Part shown: piece by piece, positions 52,531-61,275 of the stretch
Position numbering within the stretch: the first letter of the stretch is position 1
Layout: every line of letters begins with the position of its first letter
Assembly: GCA_019419995.1 (NCBI GenBank)
Contig: JAHZHZ010000005.1
Coordinates: 79,945-143,944 of the forward strand
From: Clostridiales bacterium
GTDB taxonomy: Bacteria > Bacillota > Clostridia > Christensenellales > Aristaeellaceae
DNA: 64,000 nucleotides
Direction: 5' to 3'
The notes under the pieces: generated by a model
The model's input: only the letters and a program-made list of their open reading frames with translations
Database searches by the model: none
What the model was told of the DNA's origin: nothing
Made by a program: the position numbers and the translations under genes

Positions 52531-53373
52531 TTAATGGGCTTTTAGTGGAGCAATGCCCAGTTCGGCCGCCTTTTTCTGAAAGTGCGACGTAGCCTGCAGA
52601 TATTGTTCCTGAGTTTGCAAATGTTCGGCCATTACGGGAAGATCCGGGTCCAATTTGTTGCATTCAGTCAGCAGAGCGTCGTAGTCAAACAAACCTTCGC
52701 CCGGAAGCGCCTCATCTATGTGTAGGGTAAGGTGCTTTCCGATGACGCTGTCCTTAGCGTGAACGGCGCGGATGCGATTGCCAAATGCCCCAAAGAATTC
52801 ACGAACCAGGCGTCCGGAGTGGTAGAGCAGGTCAAAACTGTTGATCATGTTGCACATATCTGCGTGGACGGCAAAGGCTTCGCGATTTACGGCTCGAATC
52901 AGTTTCCACATATCATCTATGTTGTGGGGAAACATCCAGGGCATAGGTTCCAGGGTATAATAGCAGTTTTTGGGCTGTGCTTCATCAATAATTGCCTGGA
53001 TATTTTTGACCACTGCCTTGAAATTGTCTTCCGAAAGATTGTCGGGATGGGGGCCATCCCAGGTTTCGCCCAGCGAGCCGGAAATATTGACGCAGCATCT
53101 GGCACCGATCCGGTCGGCCAGTTTGAATTGTTCTACGGCGTCATGAAAATTCTGTTCGCGTTTTGCCGGGTCGGCGTCCAATTGATTGTTCCAGACACCA
53201 ATTTCTGCGATGACCAGGTTGTGCCGCTGGGCGGCGTCTACGAATTCCTCGATTTTTGCAGGTTCGTCCCTGTAATTGAAAGGGAAATATGCCGCTCCGT
53301 AGCCGTGCTCCACATGCCTGAGCGCCCAGCTCTCTCCGTCGGTGTATTCAAATACATGCGCTCCAAATCTCAT
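52531..53373 (-). CDS. Sugar phosphate isomerase/epimerase family TIM barrel
   Basis: A 280-residue AP-endonuclease-2/xylose-isomerase-like barrel. Metal ligands visible in order: Glu in YYTLEPMP, Asp in VHADMCNM, His in RAVHAKD and Glu in VMAEHL. Such proteins isomerise or epimerise keto sugars or catalyse elimination from 3-keto sugars. It lies 12 bp upstream of the Hyi-like gene and 17 bp after the third barrel gene. The three barrels are clearly divergent from each other. Confidence 0.82.
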   Translation of the reverse strand: MRFGAHVFEYTDGESWALRHVEHGYGAAYFPFNYRDEPAKIEEFVDAAQRHNLVIAEIGVWNNQLDADPAKREQNFHDAVEQFKLADRIGARCCVNISGSLGETWDGPHPDNLSEDNFKAVVKNIQAIIDEAQPKNCYYTLEPMPWMFPHNIDDMWKLIRAVNREAFAVHADMCNMINSFDLLYHSGRLVREFFGAFGNRIRAVHAKDSVIGKHLTLHIDEALPGEGLFDYDALLTECNKLDPDLPVMAEHLQTQEQYLQATSHFQKKAAELGIAPLKAH

Positions 53374-53389
53374 TTGTTTTCCTCCAGTC

Positions 53390-54244
53390 TCACAGGCATT
53401 TGCTCAGGTATTCGTAGTTAATCCTGGCGCTCTCCATCTCTCCCAGAACGGAGGCATCCTGTTCTACAATAATGCTGTAAACCTCCGGCATAGCTTTCGC
53501 CTTTTCCACAATGTGGCGCACATCCATAATCCCATGTCCCAATTCCTGGAAAGCTTCAGGGGCATTGGAGTAATGCACAAATGTGTTCCAATCGATGATG
53601 GTGCCCGGAGCGATTGTCTCAAACAGATTTACGGGGTGGACGTTGGCGGAGAGATCCTTTTGATGGATCAGCTTCAGTCGGCTTCCCAGCTTATCCATCC
53701 ACGCCAGAGGATCTGCACCGCCTCGCAGAGCCCAGAAGGTATCCAGTTCAAAATCTACCAGGGCGGGATCGGTGTTGTTAACCAATAGGTCTAGAACAGT
53801 TTCTTCACCGAAATACTGAAATTCGTGATAGTGGTTGTGGTAAAGAAATTTCTGCCCCTGAGATGCGGCAAATTCACCCACATGATTGAAAAAGTCCGCC
53901 AGACGAAGGGTCTCCTCCTGTCCGGAAAAGGTAGCCACGGAGCAGCAGATGGCCTCGCAGCCGATCTCTGCGGAATATTCGGTTAAACGCTGCCATTCCT
54001 GAAAATCGGGATGGAAGTTTACTGGCATGGCGATGGAAAGTAAGCGCAGTCCCAGATCCCCATACAACTGGCGGGTTTGCTGGGGTGTGAGCTTTGGAGC
54101 GGGACGGCCATTTTCAAAATTCGGAGCACAGAGCTCTACCTCTCGATAGCCCATCGCTGCTACGGCGCGTACTGTGGCCTCTTCGTTATTGCTCAGCGAA
54201 TTTCGAACAGAATAAAGTTGTAAACCCAAGCCGAGATTTTTCAT
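53390..54244 (-). CDS. Sugar phosphate isomerase/epimerase family TIM barrel
   Basis: A 284-residue barrel beginning LGLGLQLYSVRNSL, the start of IolE/xylose-isomerase-like proteins. The metal-site strands are FLYHNHYHEF (His and Glu), VDFELDTFWAL (Asp) and LKLIHQKDL (His, Lys). The frame opens at 54316, but the ATG at 54242-54244 follows AAGGAAGGATC and begins at the homologous residue. It precedes the other two barrels and follows the VOC gene cluster. Confidence 0.83.
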   Translation of the reverse strand: MKNLGLGLQLYSVRNSLSNNEEATVRAVAAMGYREVELCAPNFENGRPAPKLTPQQTRQLYGDLGLRLLSIAMPVNFHPDFQEWQRLTEYSAEIGCEAICCSVATFSGQEETLRLADFFNHVGEFAASQGQKFLYHNHYHEFQYFGEETVLDLLVNNTDPALVDFELDTFWALRGGADPLAWMDKLGSRLKLIHQKDLSANVHPVNLFETIAPGTIIDWNTFVHYSNAPEAFQELGHGIMDVRHIVEKAKAMPEVYSIIVEQDASVLGEMESARINYEYLSKCL

Positions 54245-54322
54245 AATTATGATCCTTCCTTCCGCTTGAAAAACGCCGTGGCCAAAGCAAAAGCTTTCGC
54301 GCACGGCGCGGTACAATATTTT

Positions 54323-54793
54323 TTATTTTTTGAAATCACAGAGCAATTCGATAAAGCAGCCCAGATCTTTGGTGGCGTCCAGATAGGCGTAGGCGCCGCT
54401 GGCATCGTTATACATGCCCCACTGTGTCAGCTTCATTCCGAAGTCCTCACAGGCTTTAATGCCCGCGTGGATGTCCTCCACTTTGAAGGCGATGTGATGC
54501 AGACCCTCACCGTGCTCTTCCAAAAAATCGCGCCATGTGGACTGACCCTCATTGGGCTGGATAATTTCAAACTGAAGTGACTCTAGATCAAAAAAAGCCA
54601 TCTTGCAGCCAGCTTCCGGAGCGGGTCTTCCCATGTATTCGGTCTTTGTGATTTCGTAGACGCCGGCATCAATGGTGGGAGGAACCTCTACGCCCCAGAA
54701 TTCAGCGTACTTGCGCTTCATTTCTTCCACGTCATTGACAATCAGTGCAATCTGAGCGGGCTTTCTGGTGCCCAATATCGGTTTATTAATCAT
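54323..54793 (-). CDS. VOC family protein, methylmalonyl-CoA epimerase-like (VOC 1)
   Basis: A 156-residue protein with two beta-alpha-beta-beta-beta modules. Likely metal ligands: Gln (AQIALIV), Glu (LQFEIIQP), His (HGEGLHHIAF) and Glu (FIELL), the Q-E-H-E set of epimerase-type VOC proteins. It is the last of five consecutive VOC genes and resembles VOC 2 and 3 more than VOC 4 and 5. A role in enolisation, epimerisation or ring opening of the imported compound is possible. No ligand can be read from sequence. Confidence 0.85.
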   Translation of the reverse strand: MINKPILGTRKPAQIALIVNDVEEMKRKYAEFWGVEVPPTIDAGVYEITKTEYMGRPAPEAGCKMAFFDLESLQFEIIQPNEGQSTWRDFLEEHGEGLHHIAFKVEDIHAGIKACEDFGMKLTQWGMYNDASGAYAYLDATKDLGCFIELLCDFKK

Positions 54794-54820
54794 AAGAATT
54801 TGCTCCCTTTCCCGTAAAAC

Positions 54821-55339
54821 TTATTCCAGATTTGTATAGCTGGACGGATCTGCTTCCAGTTTAGCGATCCGCTGGGTGTTATCCTCGTCCCGCTTAATGT
54901 TTAACTCTACCCCCAATTCCGGGTAGGTATCTACAAAGCTGTAGGTGCCGCCTGGGTAAAAACCTTCGTGGTAGGGACCTTTTGCCGCGCATACTTCGTG
55001 AATGTCGGCATACGCCTTGCTGCGATCTTCCACATAGAAGGCCAGATTGCAGACGCCTTCACCATGCTTTTCTAGAAATTCGCGCCAGGGGTTGGGTTGA
55101 TTGGGATTGCCTGGGCCGAAGATTTCCAGGGCCATTCCTCCATCCAGGTGATAGACCAGAAAATCTTGTTCCACAAAGCGATCCGCTTTGCCGTGCGTGA
55201 AGGAGGGAACATCCTTCCATAGCGGGGTTTTGAGCTTTTCAGGTTGAATGCCCAAGATGTGTGTCCAATGTTTTTCCGCCCGTTCCAGATCCCATACTGC
55301 AATGCAGATCTGACGAATCAGCTTGGAACCGATGGCCAT
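54821..55339 (-). CDS. VOC family protein with an altered metal site (VOC 2)
   Basis: A 172-residue VOC protein of the same subgroup as VOC 1 and 3. The first and last ligand positions are kept (RQICIAV Gln, ALEIFGP Glu, VELNI Glu), but the usual HH of the third strand reads GVCNLAF, so the third ligand is Cys/Asn. A C-terminal tail of about 20 residues is extra. It may have lost metal-based catalysis or act as a partner of a neighbouring VOC. The ATG follows GAGGAGG. Confidence 0.83.
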   Translation of the reverse strand: MAIGSKLIRQICIAVWDLERAEKHWTHILGIQPEKLKTPLWKDVPSFTHGKADRFVEQDFLVYHLDGGMALEIFGPGNPNQPNPWREFLEKHGEGVCNLAFYVEDRSKAYADIHEVCAAKGPYHEGFYPGGTYSFVDTYPELGVELNIKRDEDNTQRIAKLEADPSSYTNLE

Positions 55340-55351
55340 AGTCGCGCCTCC

Positions 55352-55831
55352 TCAGTCGTCATAGTAGAAGCTTTCTAATAGTTCTATGGTGGCCTTCAAT
55401 TCAGGGCGAGAATCCAGATAGGCGTACATGCCATGACCATCGCTGTAATTTCCCTTCTGCGTGCAGCCAATGCCGGTTTCTTTTTCCACTTTTTTCAATA
55501 GTTCATTGGTATGTTTGGTGGCAAAGGCAAAGTGATGCAGGCCCTCACCGTGTTGATCCAGAAAGTCCTGCCATTCGCTGGGTACACCTCCCACAGGCTG
55601 AAGGCATTCAATGGAGATGTCTTCGGTAAGCTGGTAAAAGCCCATTTCGCAATTGGCCACGGGCTCAGGCTTGCCCTTGTATTCCGCCTGGGTAATGTAG
55701 TAGGGTCCGCCGTTTGTGGTGGGGGACACGGGCATGCCTAAAAATTCTGCCCACTTCTTTTTCTTTTCCTCTACGTCCTTGACTACCACACAAATTTGAA
55801 TACATTTTTTGCTGCCCAATAGAGCACCCAT
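55352..55831 (-). CDS. VOC family protein, methylmalonyl-CoA epimerase-like (VOC 3)
   Basis: A 159-residue VOC protein with ligand candidates Gln (CIQICVV), Glu (SIECLQP), His (HGEGLHHFAF) and Glu (ATIELLES). Close to VOC 1 in the C-terminal module (NYSDGHGMYAYLD versus MYNDASGAYAYLD). The ATG follows GGAGGGATATC. Starts 12 bp before VOC 2. Confidence 0.85.
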   Translation of the reverse strand: MGALLGSKKCIQICVVVKDVEEKKKKWAEFLGMPVSPTTNGGPYYITQAEYKGKPEPVANCEMGFYQLTEDISIECLQPVGGVPSEWQDFLDQHGEGLHHFAFATKHTNELLKKVEKETGIGCTQKGNYSDGHGMYAYLDSRPELKATIELLESFYYDD

Positions 55832-55852
55832 GATATCCCTCCTGTCGAATAT

Positions 55853-56329
55853 TTATTGTTCTGCCATATCATTGCACATCACCTGCATGCTTACAGGGGT
55901 GTACTGCATCAGTTCAATTTCGTTTCCCTCTGGGTCTTGAATCCAGGCGGTAAGGGAACCGCATGCGCCGGGTTCGTTGTCACAAATGTAGGGAACGCGC
56001 AGAAATTTTCCCTCTGCTCTCGGTCCCTTGGTGATGAGTACGCCCTTCGCCTCCAGGGTGCGCACAGCCTCAAATATATCCTCCACCAACAGGGAAACGT
56101 GGGAAAAACTGTATTCCCCCCAATTGGCGGAAGGCTCATAGCAATCGTTAAAAAGTTCGATAAATTGTCTCTCGGCAACCTTGAGATAGGTCAGCCATGG
56201 GGAACCATCTTCGTTGCGCAGGGTGAAAATGGCTTCAAGTTCCAATGTATCCCGATAGAAGTGCAACATTTTCTCATAATCATTGCAGTAAAAGCTGCAA
56301 TGGGTGATTCCGTTGATGTAATTTTTCAT
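55853..56329 (-). CDS. VOC family protein, glyoxalase I-like (VOC 4)
   Basis: A 158-residue VOC protein of a second subgroup, with His (ITHCSFYC), Glu (RQFIELF), His (FSHVSLLV) and Glu (GNEIELMQYTP), the H-E-H-E ligand set of glyoxalase I. It shares with VOC 5 the ending ...IELMQYTPVSMQ/IEIQQFTPKSMQ. Glyoxalase-like VOCs isomerise hemithioacetals or open rings; its real substrate is unknown. Confidence 0.85.
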   Translation of the reverse strand: MKNYINGITHCSFYCNDYEKMLHFYRDTLELEAIFTLRNEDGSPWLTYLKVAERQFIELFNDCYEPSANWGEYSFSHVSLLVEDIFEAVRTLEAKGVLITKGPRAEGKFLRVPYICDNEPGACGSLTAWIQDPEGNEIELMQYTPVSMQVMCNDMAEQ

Positions 56330-56344
56330 CTTGCTGTCCTCCTG

Positions 56345-56818
56345 CTATTTGCACAACAGCTGCATGCTCTTGGGAGTGAACTGCTGAATCTCGATCCAAT
56401 TGCCCTCGGGATCGTGAATGAAAGCGCAGCGGGTGCCACACATACCCAGTGGATACTCCGAATAGGGCTTGGGCATTTCAGGACCCTGGGGATAGCGATA
56501 GATGGGTATACCTTGTTCCTCGAGGCTTGTCAGCGCTGCCACCTGATTGCCCACCTCTAGGCAGAAGTGAACGTGGGAACGCTTGCCAAAGGCGTTGTCT
56601 CCGTTATATCCGTCTGAGAAGAGCTCAATAAACTGATCTTTTCCAAAACACACATAGGTCAGCCAGCGCCGGCCATCGCCCTGATTTTGGGGTAGGCAGT
56701 CCCGATTGAGATAAAAGACTTCTCGACCCCCGAGTTTGTTGACGTAGAAATCATACATTTTTTCGAAATCGTTGCAAAAGAGTGCAATGTGTGCCAGCCC
56801 AGCATAGTGCATGGCCAT
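56345..56818 (-). CDS. VOC family protein, glyoxalase I-like (VOC 5)
   Basis: A 157-residue VOC protein, the first of the five after the SDR gene. Ligand candidates: His (LAHIALFC), Glu (QFIELFSDG), His (RSHVHFCLEV) and Glu (NWIEIQQ). Paralogous to VOC 4, with lengths and ends closely matched. The five VOC genes are tightly spaced and co-oriented. Confidence 0.85.
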   Translation of the reverse strand: MAMHYAGLAHIALFCNDFEKMYDFYVNKLGGREVFYLNRDCLPQNQGDGRRWLTYVCFGKDQFIELFSDGYNGDNAFGKRSHVHFCLEVGNQVAALTSLEEQGIPIYRYPQGPEMPKPYSEYPLGMCGTRCAFIHDPEGNWIEIQQFTPKSMQLLCK

Positions 56819-56841
56819 GATTTTTCACCTCCGTCGCTTAT

Positions 56842-57537
56842 TTACCAGTTGTAGGGAACACCCTTGTAATCAAAGAATTTCTTTTCCAGTGGAACGTCCT
56901 CGATGTGCGCCAGAATTTCCCACAGACCATCCGCGGTCTCCCAGGGATCGATATTGCTGTGCGCTCCTCGCATAGCGGTACGCATGCGACCAGGATGGAT
57001 CATAATTGTGCGCACCTTTCGCTTGCTCAGCCAGTTATCCATGATTCGGGCGCCCATGTTCATGGCGGCTTTGGACATGCTATAGGCGTAATTGATTTCT
57101 CCGGTCTGATCGGTGATGGAGCCGCCTTCGGAGGATGTGTTAATGATTACGGTGCCCTCTGAGATTAGATCCAGCGCAGCCTTCACAATGCGTAGCGGGC
57201 CGACGGCATTGATATTAAACATGACCTGACAGAAGTCTAGATCGGTTTGATCCAGCGTCACCCAGTCCTCAAAGCGGTGGATGCCCGCGTTGTTAAATAT
57301 CCGGTCCAAATGTCCTGTGATCTTCCTGGCTTCATCCATGGCGCGTTCCACGGATTCTGTTGAACCGATATCGCAGGGGATGATGTGGATCAGATCGGGA
57401 TATTTGGCCTGCAATTCACGTAATACGTCGCTGATTTTGATTTCCATAGCCAGAACTGACCATCCATTTTCCGCATGTTTGCGGGTCAACTCATAGCCCA
57501 GGCCGCTTCCGGCGCCGGTGACGAGCGCATAGTTCAT
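56842..57537 (-). CDS. SDR family oxidoreductase
   Basis: A 231-residue short-chain dehydrogenase: GAGSGLGYEL cofactor loop, IFNNAGIHRF (NNAG), active Ser in IINTSSEGG and the YxxxK motif in NYAYSMSKAAMNM. It follows GGAGGAAAAAAC and lies between the permease gene and the VOC cluster, so it probably performs the NAD(P)-dependent oxidation or reduction preceding the VOC and isomerase steps. Confidence 0.9.
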   Translation of the reverse strand: MNYALVTGAGSGLGYELTRKHAENGWSVLAMEIKISDVLRELQAKYPDLIHIIPCDIGSTESVERAMDEARKITGHLDRIFNNAGIHRFEDWVTLDQTDLDFCQVMFNINAVGPLRIVKAALDLISEGTVIINTSSEGGSITDQTGEINYAYSMSKAAMNMGARIMDNWLSKRKVRTIMIHPGRMRTAMRGAHSNIDPWETADGLWEILAHIEDVPLEKKFFDYKGVPYNW

Positions 57538-57573
57538 TGTTTTTTCCTCCTTTGTTGAACCTAGACGGCATTT

Positions 57574-58581
57574 TCAGCGGCCGGAGGCTTGCGCGGCCTG
57601 TTTGTTCAGGCGCTCCGCCTGAGCGCGTGCAGTCAGGGTATCGATGATGACCGCAAAGAGGATCAATACGCCCTTGGCGATAACCTGCCAGTTGGAATCC
57701 ACGCCCAGCAAATTCAGACCGTTGTTGACGATGCCTACAATCAGACAGCCAAACATCGTGCCCCAAACGTTGGCATTGCCGCCGCTCATGGCGGTTCCGC
57801 CGATAACTACGGCTGCTATGGCATCCATCTCCATGCCTACGCCGGCGGATACCTGTGCGGATGCGGTTCGAGCTGTCATAACGATGGAAGCAATTCCGGT
57901 GCAAAAACCTCCAACCATGTAGACGCCGTAGCGCATTTTGTCCACATTGATGCCGCTGACCCGTGCGGCTTCGGCGTTTCCACCCATAGCCAGCACATAG
58001 CGGCCAAATTTTGTACGGTTCATCATGATCCATACCAGAATGATGACGACGATCATAATGTAGACGGGAACAGGAATGCCCAGGAAGTAGCCCTGGCCGA
58101 TGAACACCAGGTTGTCGGGAAGCCCCGCTACGGGTACCAGGTTGGAAATCAGATAGTTGGCACCCTTAAAAATGGACTGTGTGGCCATGGTGGCTACAAA
58201 GGGTACTACGCGGAAGATGGTGATGGTAGCGGCATTCAGTGCTCCGCAGACGGTACCTAACAGCAGGGTGATCAGGATGGCAATTGGAATGGGCACATTG
58301 CCCTCTTTGATCATTTTAGCCAGTACCATGCCGCACAATCCCATTAAGGTACCTACGGACAGATCCATGTGCCCGGAGGACAAAACGACTGTAAAACCTA
58401 CCGATAGCAGGGTGGAGACGCACACCTGACGAGTGATGTTGAGCAGATTGCTGGTTCTGAGGAAAACGGGGGAGGCGAAGGACATGATAATGCATAGTCC
58501 TACGACGATCAGAAAGGCTTTATTGCCCATCAAAAGATTGCGCACACTGGCACGCAATTCAGATTTATTGGAAGTACTCAT
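57574..58581 (-). CDS. Ribose-type (CUT2) ABC transporter permease
   Basis: A 335-residue RbsC-like permease: SVGFTVVLSSGHMDLSVGTLMGLCGMVLAKM in the third to fourth helices and AAVVIGGTAMSGGNANVWGTMFGCLIVG near the C-terminus. A single permease, so it forms a homodimer, with the ATPase gene 26 bp upstream. Confidence 0.93.
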   Translation of the reverse strand: MSTSNKSELRASVRNLLMGNKAFLIVVGLCIIMSFASPVFLRTSNLLNITRQVCVSTLLSVGFTVVLSSGHMDLSVGTLMGLCGMVLAKMIKEGNVPIPIAILITLLLGTVCGALNAATITIFRVVPFVATMATQSIFKGANYLISNLVPVAGLPDNLVFIGQGYFLGIPVPVYIMIVVIILVWIMMNRTKFGRYVLAMGGNAEAARVSGINVDKMRYGVYMVGGFCTGIASIVMTARTASAQVSAGVGMEMDAIAAVVIGGTAMSGGNANVWGTMFGCLIVGIVNNGLNLLGVDSNWQVIAKGVLILFAVIIDTLTARAQAERLNKQAAQASGR

Positions 58582-58607
58582 TGCGTTTCAATCCTTTCTC
58601 TGCCCAA

Positions 58608-60113
58608 TTATTTGGATTCGATGCCAAAAGCCAGCTGTGCCAGGCGCTCCTGGGTCATTTCAGGTCGTGAAACTTCCCCGGCAAAACGCCCGTTGCGCAC
58701 CACGAAGGTCCGGTCACACAGGGAGAGGATTTCTGGCATCTCAGAGGAGATAAACAGGATGGCCAGTCCCTGGGCCGCCAGGTCATTAATCAATTTGTAT
58801 ATTTCATTTTTGGATCCGACGTCAATGCCGCGAGTCGGCTCATCAAGAATCAATACCTTGGGGTCTGTCATTAACCAGCGCCCAACGATGACTTTTTGCT
58901 GATTTCCGCCGGAGAGAGAATTGATCTTATCTGTTTCCTTAGCGTATTTAACGGCCAGGGTCCTGGAGGTCTTCTGAAAAGCAGCGTCCTCCTCATTGCG
59001 ATTGACAAACAAACCATGGGTAAATCGAAACAGATTTGCCAGAGTCATGTTATGCTTCACTGAGAGCTTGTAGATGGCACCCATGCGCAGTCTGTCCTCA
59101 GTTACCATGCCCATGCCGGCGCGGATGGCGTCGTGGGGGGTACGAATGCGTACTTCCTTTCCGTTGATAAAAATCTGGCCCGAGGTATGTTTGTCAATTC
59201 CGAAGATTGCCCGGGCAATTTCGGAGCGGCCGGCTCCCAATAGACCGGAAAAGCCTACAATTTCGCCGGCGCGAATCTGGAAATTGACATCCTTGAAGAC
59301 GTACTCTGAACTGAAATTTTTTATTTCCAGCACCACGTCGCCGATATTTACCGGAACTTTCTGATAACCGCCTGCCAGATCGCGGCCAACGATCATATTG
59401 ATCAGATCGTTCATGCTCAGATGTTCATCCAAGGGGTGTGTGCCAACCATATGGCCGTCTCGTAATACGGTCACATTGTTGCAGATGGAGAAAATCTCAT
59501 CAATTTTGTGGGAGATGAAGATTATGGTGACGCCCTGACGGGTGAGGTCCCGAACGATGCGGTAGAGCAGTTCCACTTCTTCATCGGTCAGAGCGGAAGT
59601 CGGCTCATCCATAATGATAATCTTGGCGTCATAGGATACAGCGCGGGCCAGTTCTACCAACTGCATCATAGCCACACTCAGCAATCCTACTTTGCGGTGC
59701 GGGTCCACGTTAATGCCTAAACGATCAAGAAGTTCCTTTGTGGCCTGGTAGCGTCTTTTCGCATCAATGAACATACCGGCCGTCATAAACTTATCTTCCC
59801 GCCCCATCCAGATGTTTTCTGACACATCCATGGTGGGAATCAGGCTGATTTCCTGATGTATCATGGAAATGCCTGCATCTAAAGCATCCTTGGGCGCGTG
59901 AAAGCGCACGGGTTTTCCCAAGAATTCAATTTCTCCTTCGTCTGCCTGATGAATGCCTAGAAGCACTTTCATCAGCGTGGACTTACCAGCGCCATTTTCG
60001 CCGATTAAGGCTCGAACTTCGCCCTTTTGCAATTCAAAATCCACTTCGGACAGAGCCTTGATACCGGCAAAGCGCTTGGTAATTCCTTTCATTCTCAGAA
60101 TGGTCTCTTGCAT
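58608..60113 (-). CDS. Ribose-type (CUT2) ABC transporter ATPase with two nucleotide-binding domains
   Basis: A 501-residue two-domain ATPase. Domain 1: GENGAGKSTLMKVLLG, LSVAMMQLVELARAV, IIIMDEPTSALTDEE. Domain 2: GLLGAGRSEIARAIFG, LSGGNQQKVIVGRWL, VLILDEPTRGIDVGS. An in-frame GTG exists at 60125, but the ATG at 60111-60113 follows GTGAGG with a normal spacer. Serves the permease at 57574. Confidence 0.92.
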   Translation of the reverse strand: MQETILRMKGITKRFAGIKALSEVDFELQKGEVRALIGENGAGKSTLMKVLLGIHQADEGEIEFLGKPVRFHAPKDALDAGISMIHQEISLIPTMDVSENIWMGREDKFMTAGMFIDAKRRYQATKELLDRLGINVDPHRKVGLLSVAMMQLVELARAVSYDAKIIIMDEPTSALTDEEVELLYRIVRDLTRQGVTIIFISHKIDEIFSICNNVTVLRDGHMVGTHPLDEHLSMNDLINMIVGRDLAGGYQKVPVNIGDVVLEIKNFSSEYVFKDVNFQIRAGEIVGFSGLLGAGRSEIARAIFGIDKHTSGQIFINGKEVRIRTPHDAIRAGMGMVTEDRLRMGAIYKLSVKHNMTLANLFRFTHGLFVNRNEEDAAFQKTSRTLAVKYAKETDKINSLSGGNQQKVIVGRWLMTDPKVLILDEPTRGIDVGSKNEIYKLINDLAAQGLAILFISSEMPEILSLCDRTFVVRNGRFAGEVSRPEMTQERLAQLAFGIESK

Positions 60114-60134
60114 GCAATTCCTCACTCTCTGTCA

Positions 60135-60169
60135 AAGGCTCGGGCTCGGTGTACCCGAACCCGAGCCTT
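60135..60169 (-). other. Intercistronic stem-loop between binding-protein and ATPase genes
   Basis: A 10-bp stem AAGGCTCGGG (60135-60144) / CCCGAGCCTT (60160-60169), extended inside the loop by CTCGG/CCGA pairing, 50 bp after the second binding-protein stop. No T run follows on the minus strand. Confidence 0.65.
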
Positions 60170-60219
60170 GAATCGTCGGTCTGAGGCGTATGCCGCAGAT
60201 CTATTTCAGAATCTGTCGC

Positions 60220-61197
60220 TTAAGCTTCTTCGGTATACCACTCGGCAATATTGGTTGAGTCGATGGGCGTCAGCAGCACGGAGCCAATGGCATATTCCCG
60301 ATCGGTGAATTCGCCTGTGGCAATCTTGATGCACAGATCGCAGATGATTTCTCCCTGCAAGCCAGCGTCAATGCCCACGGTCATGTCTACCTGTCCTTCA
60401 TTAATAGCATAGAGTACGTCTGCCGTAGCATCGGTAGTAGTCAGAATCCAGTTGTCCAGATCTTCGCCTGCACCTATAATGGCCTGAGCGGCGCCGCACT
60501 CCATCATCGCGCCGGCAGCCACCACACAGTTCATTTCGCCGGCAAAGCGCTGCAGCCAGTTTTCCATGCACTCCATGGCTTTCTGGGCATCCCAGTCGCA
60601 CGGCTGGCTGGCCAGAACCTCAACGCGATCCGGATATTTCTCCTGCAGCAGTTCTACCAGGTGATCCACGCGAATCAACTGGGCGCTTTGAGAGGCCAGG
60701 CCATAGATCAAGCCCATTTTCAGGGTGAGGTCCGGGTTTTCGGTCAGCAGGGCATCATACCACTCGAAGGCCATCTCAGCCATCATGTATTCGTCTGCGC
60801 CATTGAGCTTGACGTCGATTTTATCGTAAGTCATGCCTCGGGTTTCCACCACTTTTACTCCCGCTGCATTACAGGCATCGATGGCGGGAATCAGACCTTC
60901 GAGGTCTACAGCGTTGAGGTAGATTACATCGCAGCCCATTTCAATCAGGGCATCCACATCAGAGAGCTGCTTGTCCACAGAAGCCTCTGCCACAGTCACC
61001 GCAGTTTCAACTTTCGGAGTATTGCCTGCGGCATTCCAATCCTCTGCATATTGGCAGAAGTGGTCGGCTTGCTTATTCATGTTCTCGTCGGATGCATTGC
61101 TTGCAAAGCCGAGGAGAATGGTGTCCTCTTCTTCTGCCATCGCAAAACCTGCCAGAGCTAGAATCAGTACCAGTACCAGAGCAAAGAGTTTCTTCAT
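60220..61197 (-). CDS. Sugar ABC transporter substrate-binding protein, second copy
   Basis: A 325-residue Peripla_BP_4-type binding protein with a Sec signal peptide (LFALVLVLILALAGFAMA, then EEED) and no lipobox cysteine. The mature part begins LLGFASNASDENMNKQADHFCQYAEDWNAAG. It is almost a copy of the protein encoded at 61276: most of the central GLIYGLASQSAQ to INEGQVDMTVGIDA stretch is shared. Only the ends, including AGLQGEIICDL, differ. Two binding proteins with one permease and ATPase suggest alternative ligands for the same channel. Confidence 0.92.
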   Translation of the reverse strand: MKKLFALVLVLILALAGFAMAEEEDTILLGFASNASDENMNKQADHFCQYAEDWNAAGNTPKVETAVTVAEASVDKQLSDVDALIEMGCDVIYLNAVDLEGLIPAIDACNAAGVKVVETRGMTYDKIDVKLNGADEYMMAEMAFEWYDALLTENPDLTLKMGLIYGLASQSAQLIRVDHLVELLQEKYPDRVEVLASQPCDWDAQKAMECMENWLQRFAGEMNCVVAAGAMMECGAAQAIIGAGEDLDNWILTTTDATADVLYAINEGQVDMTVGIDAGLQGEIICDLCIKIATGEFTDREYAIGSVLLTPIDSTNIAEWYTEEA

Positions 61198-61275
61198 TAC
61201 CGGGGTCCTCCTTTGTTTTTTTAAGGGAACTTATCCCTAATATACGTATGTGTGCCGAACGGGGTTGCGCGTGCG

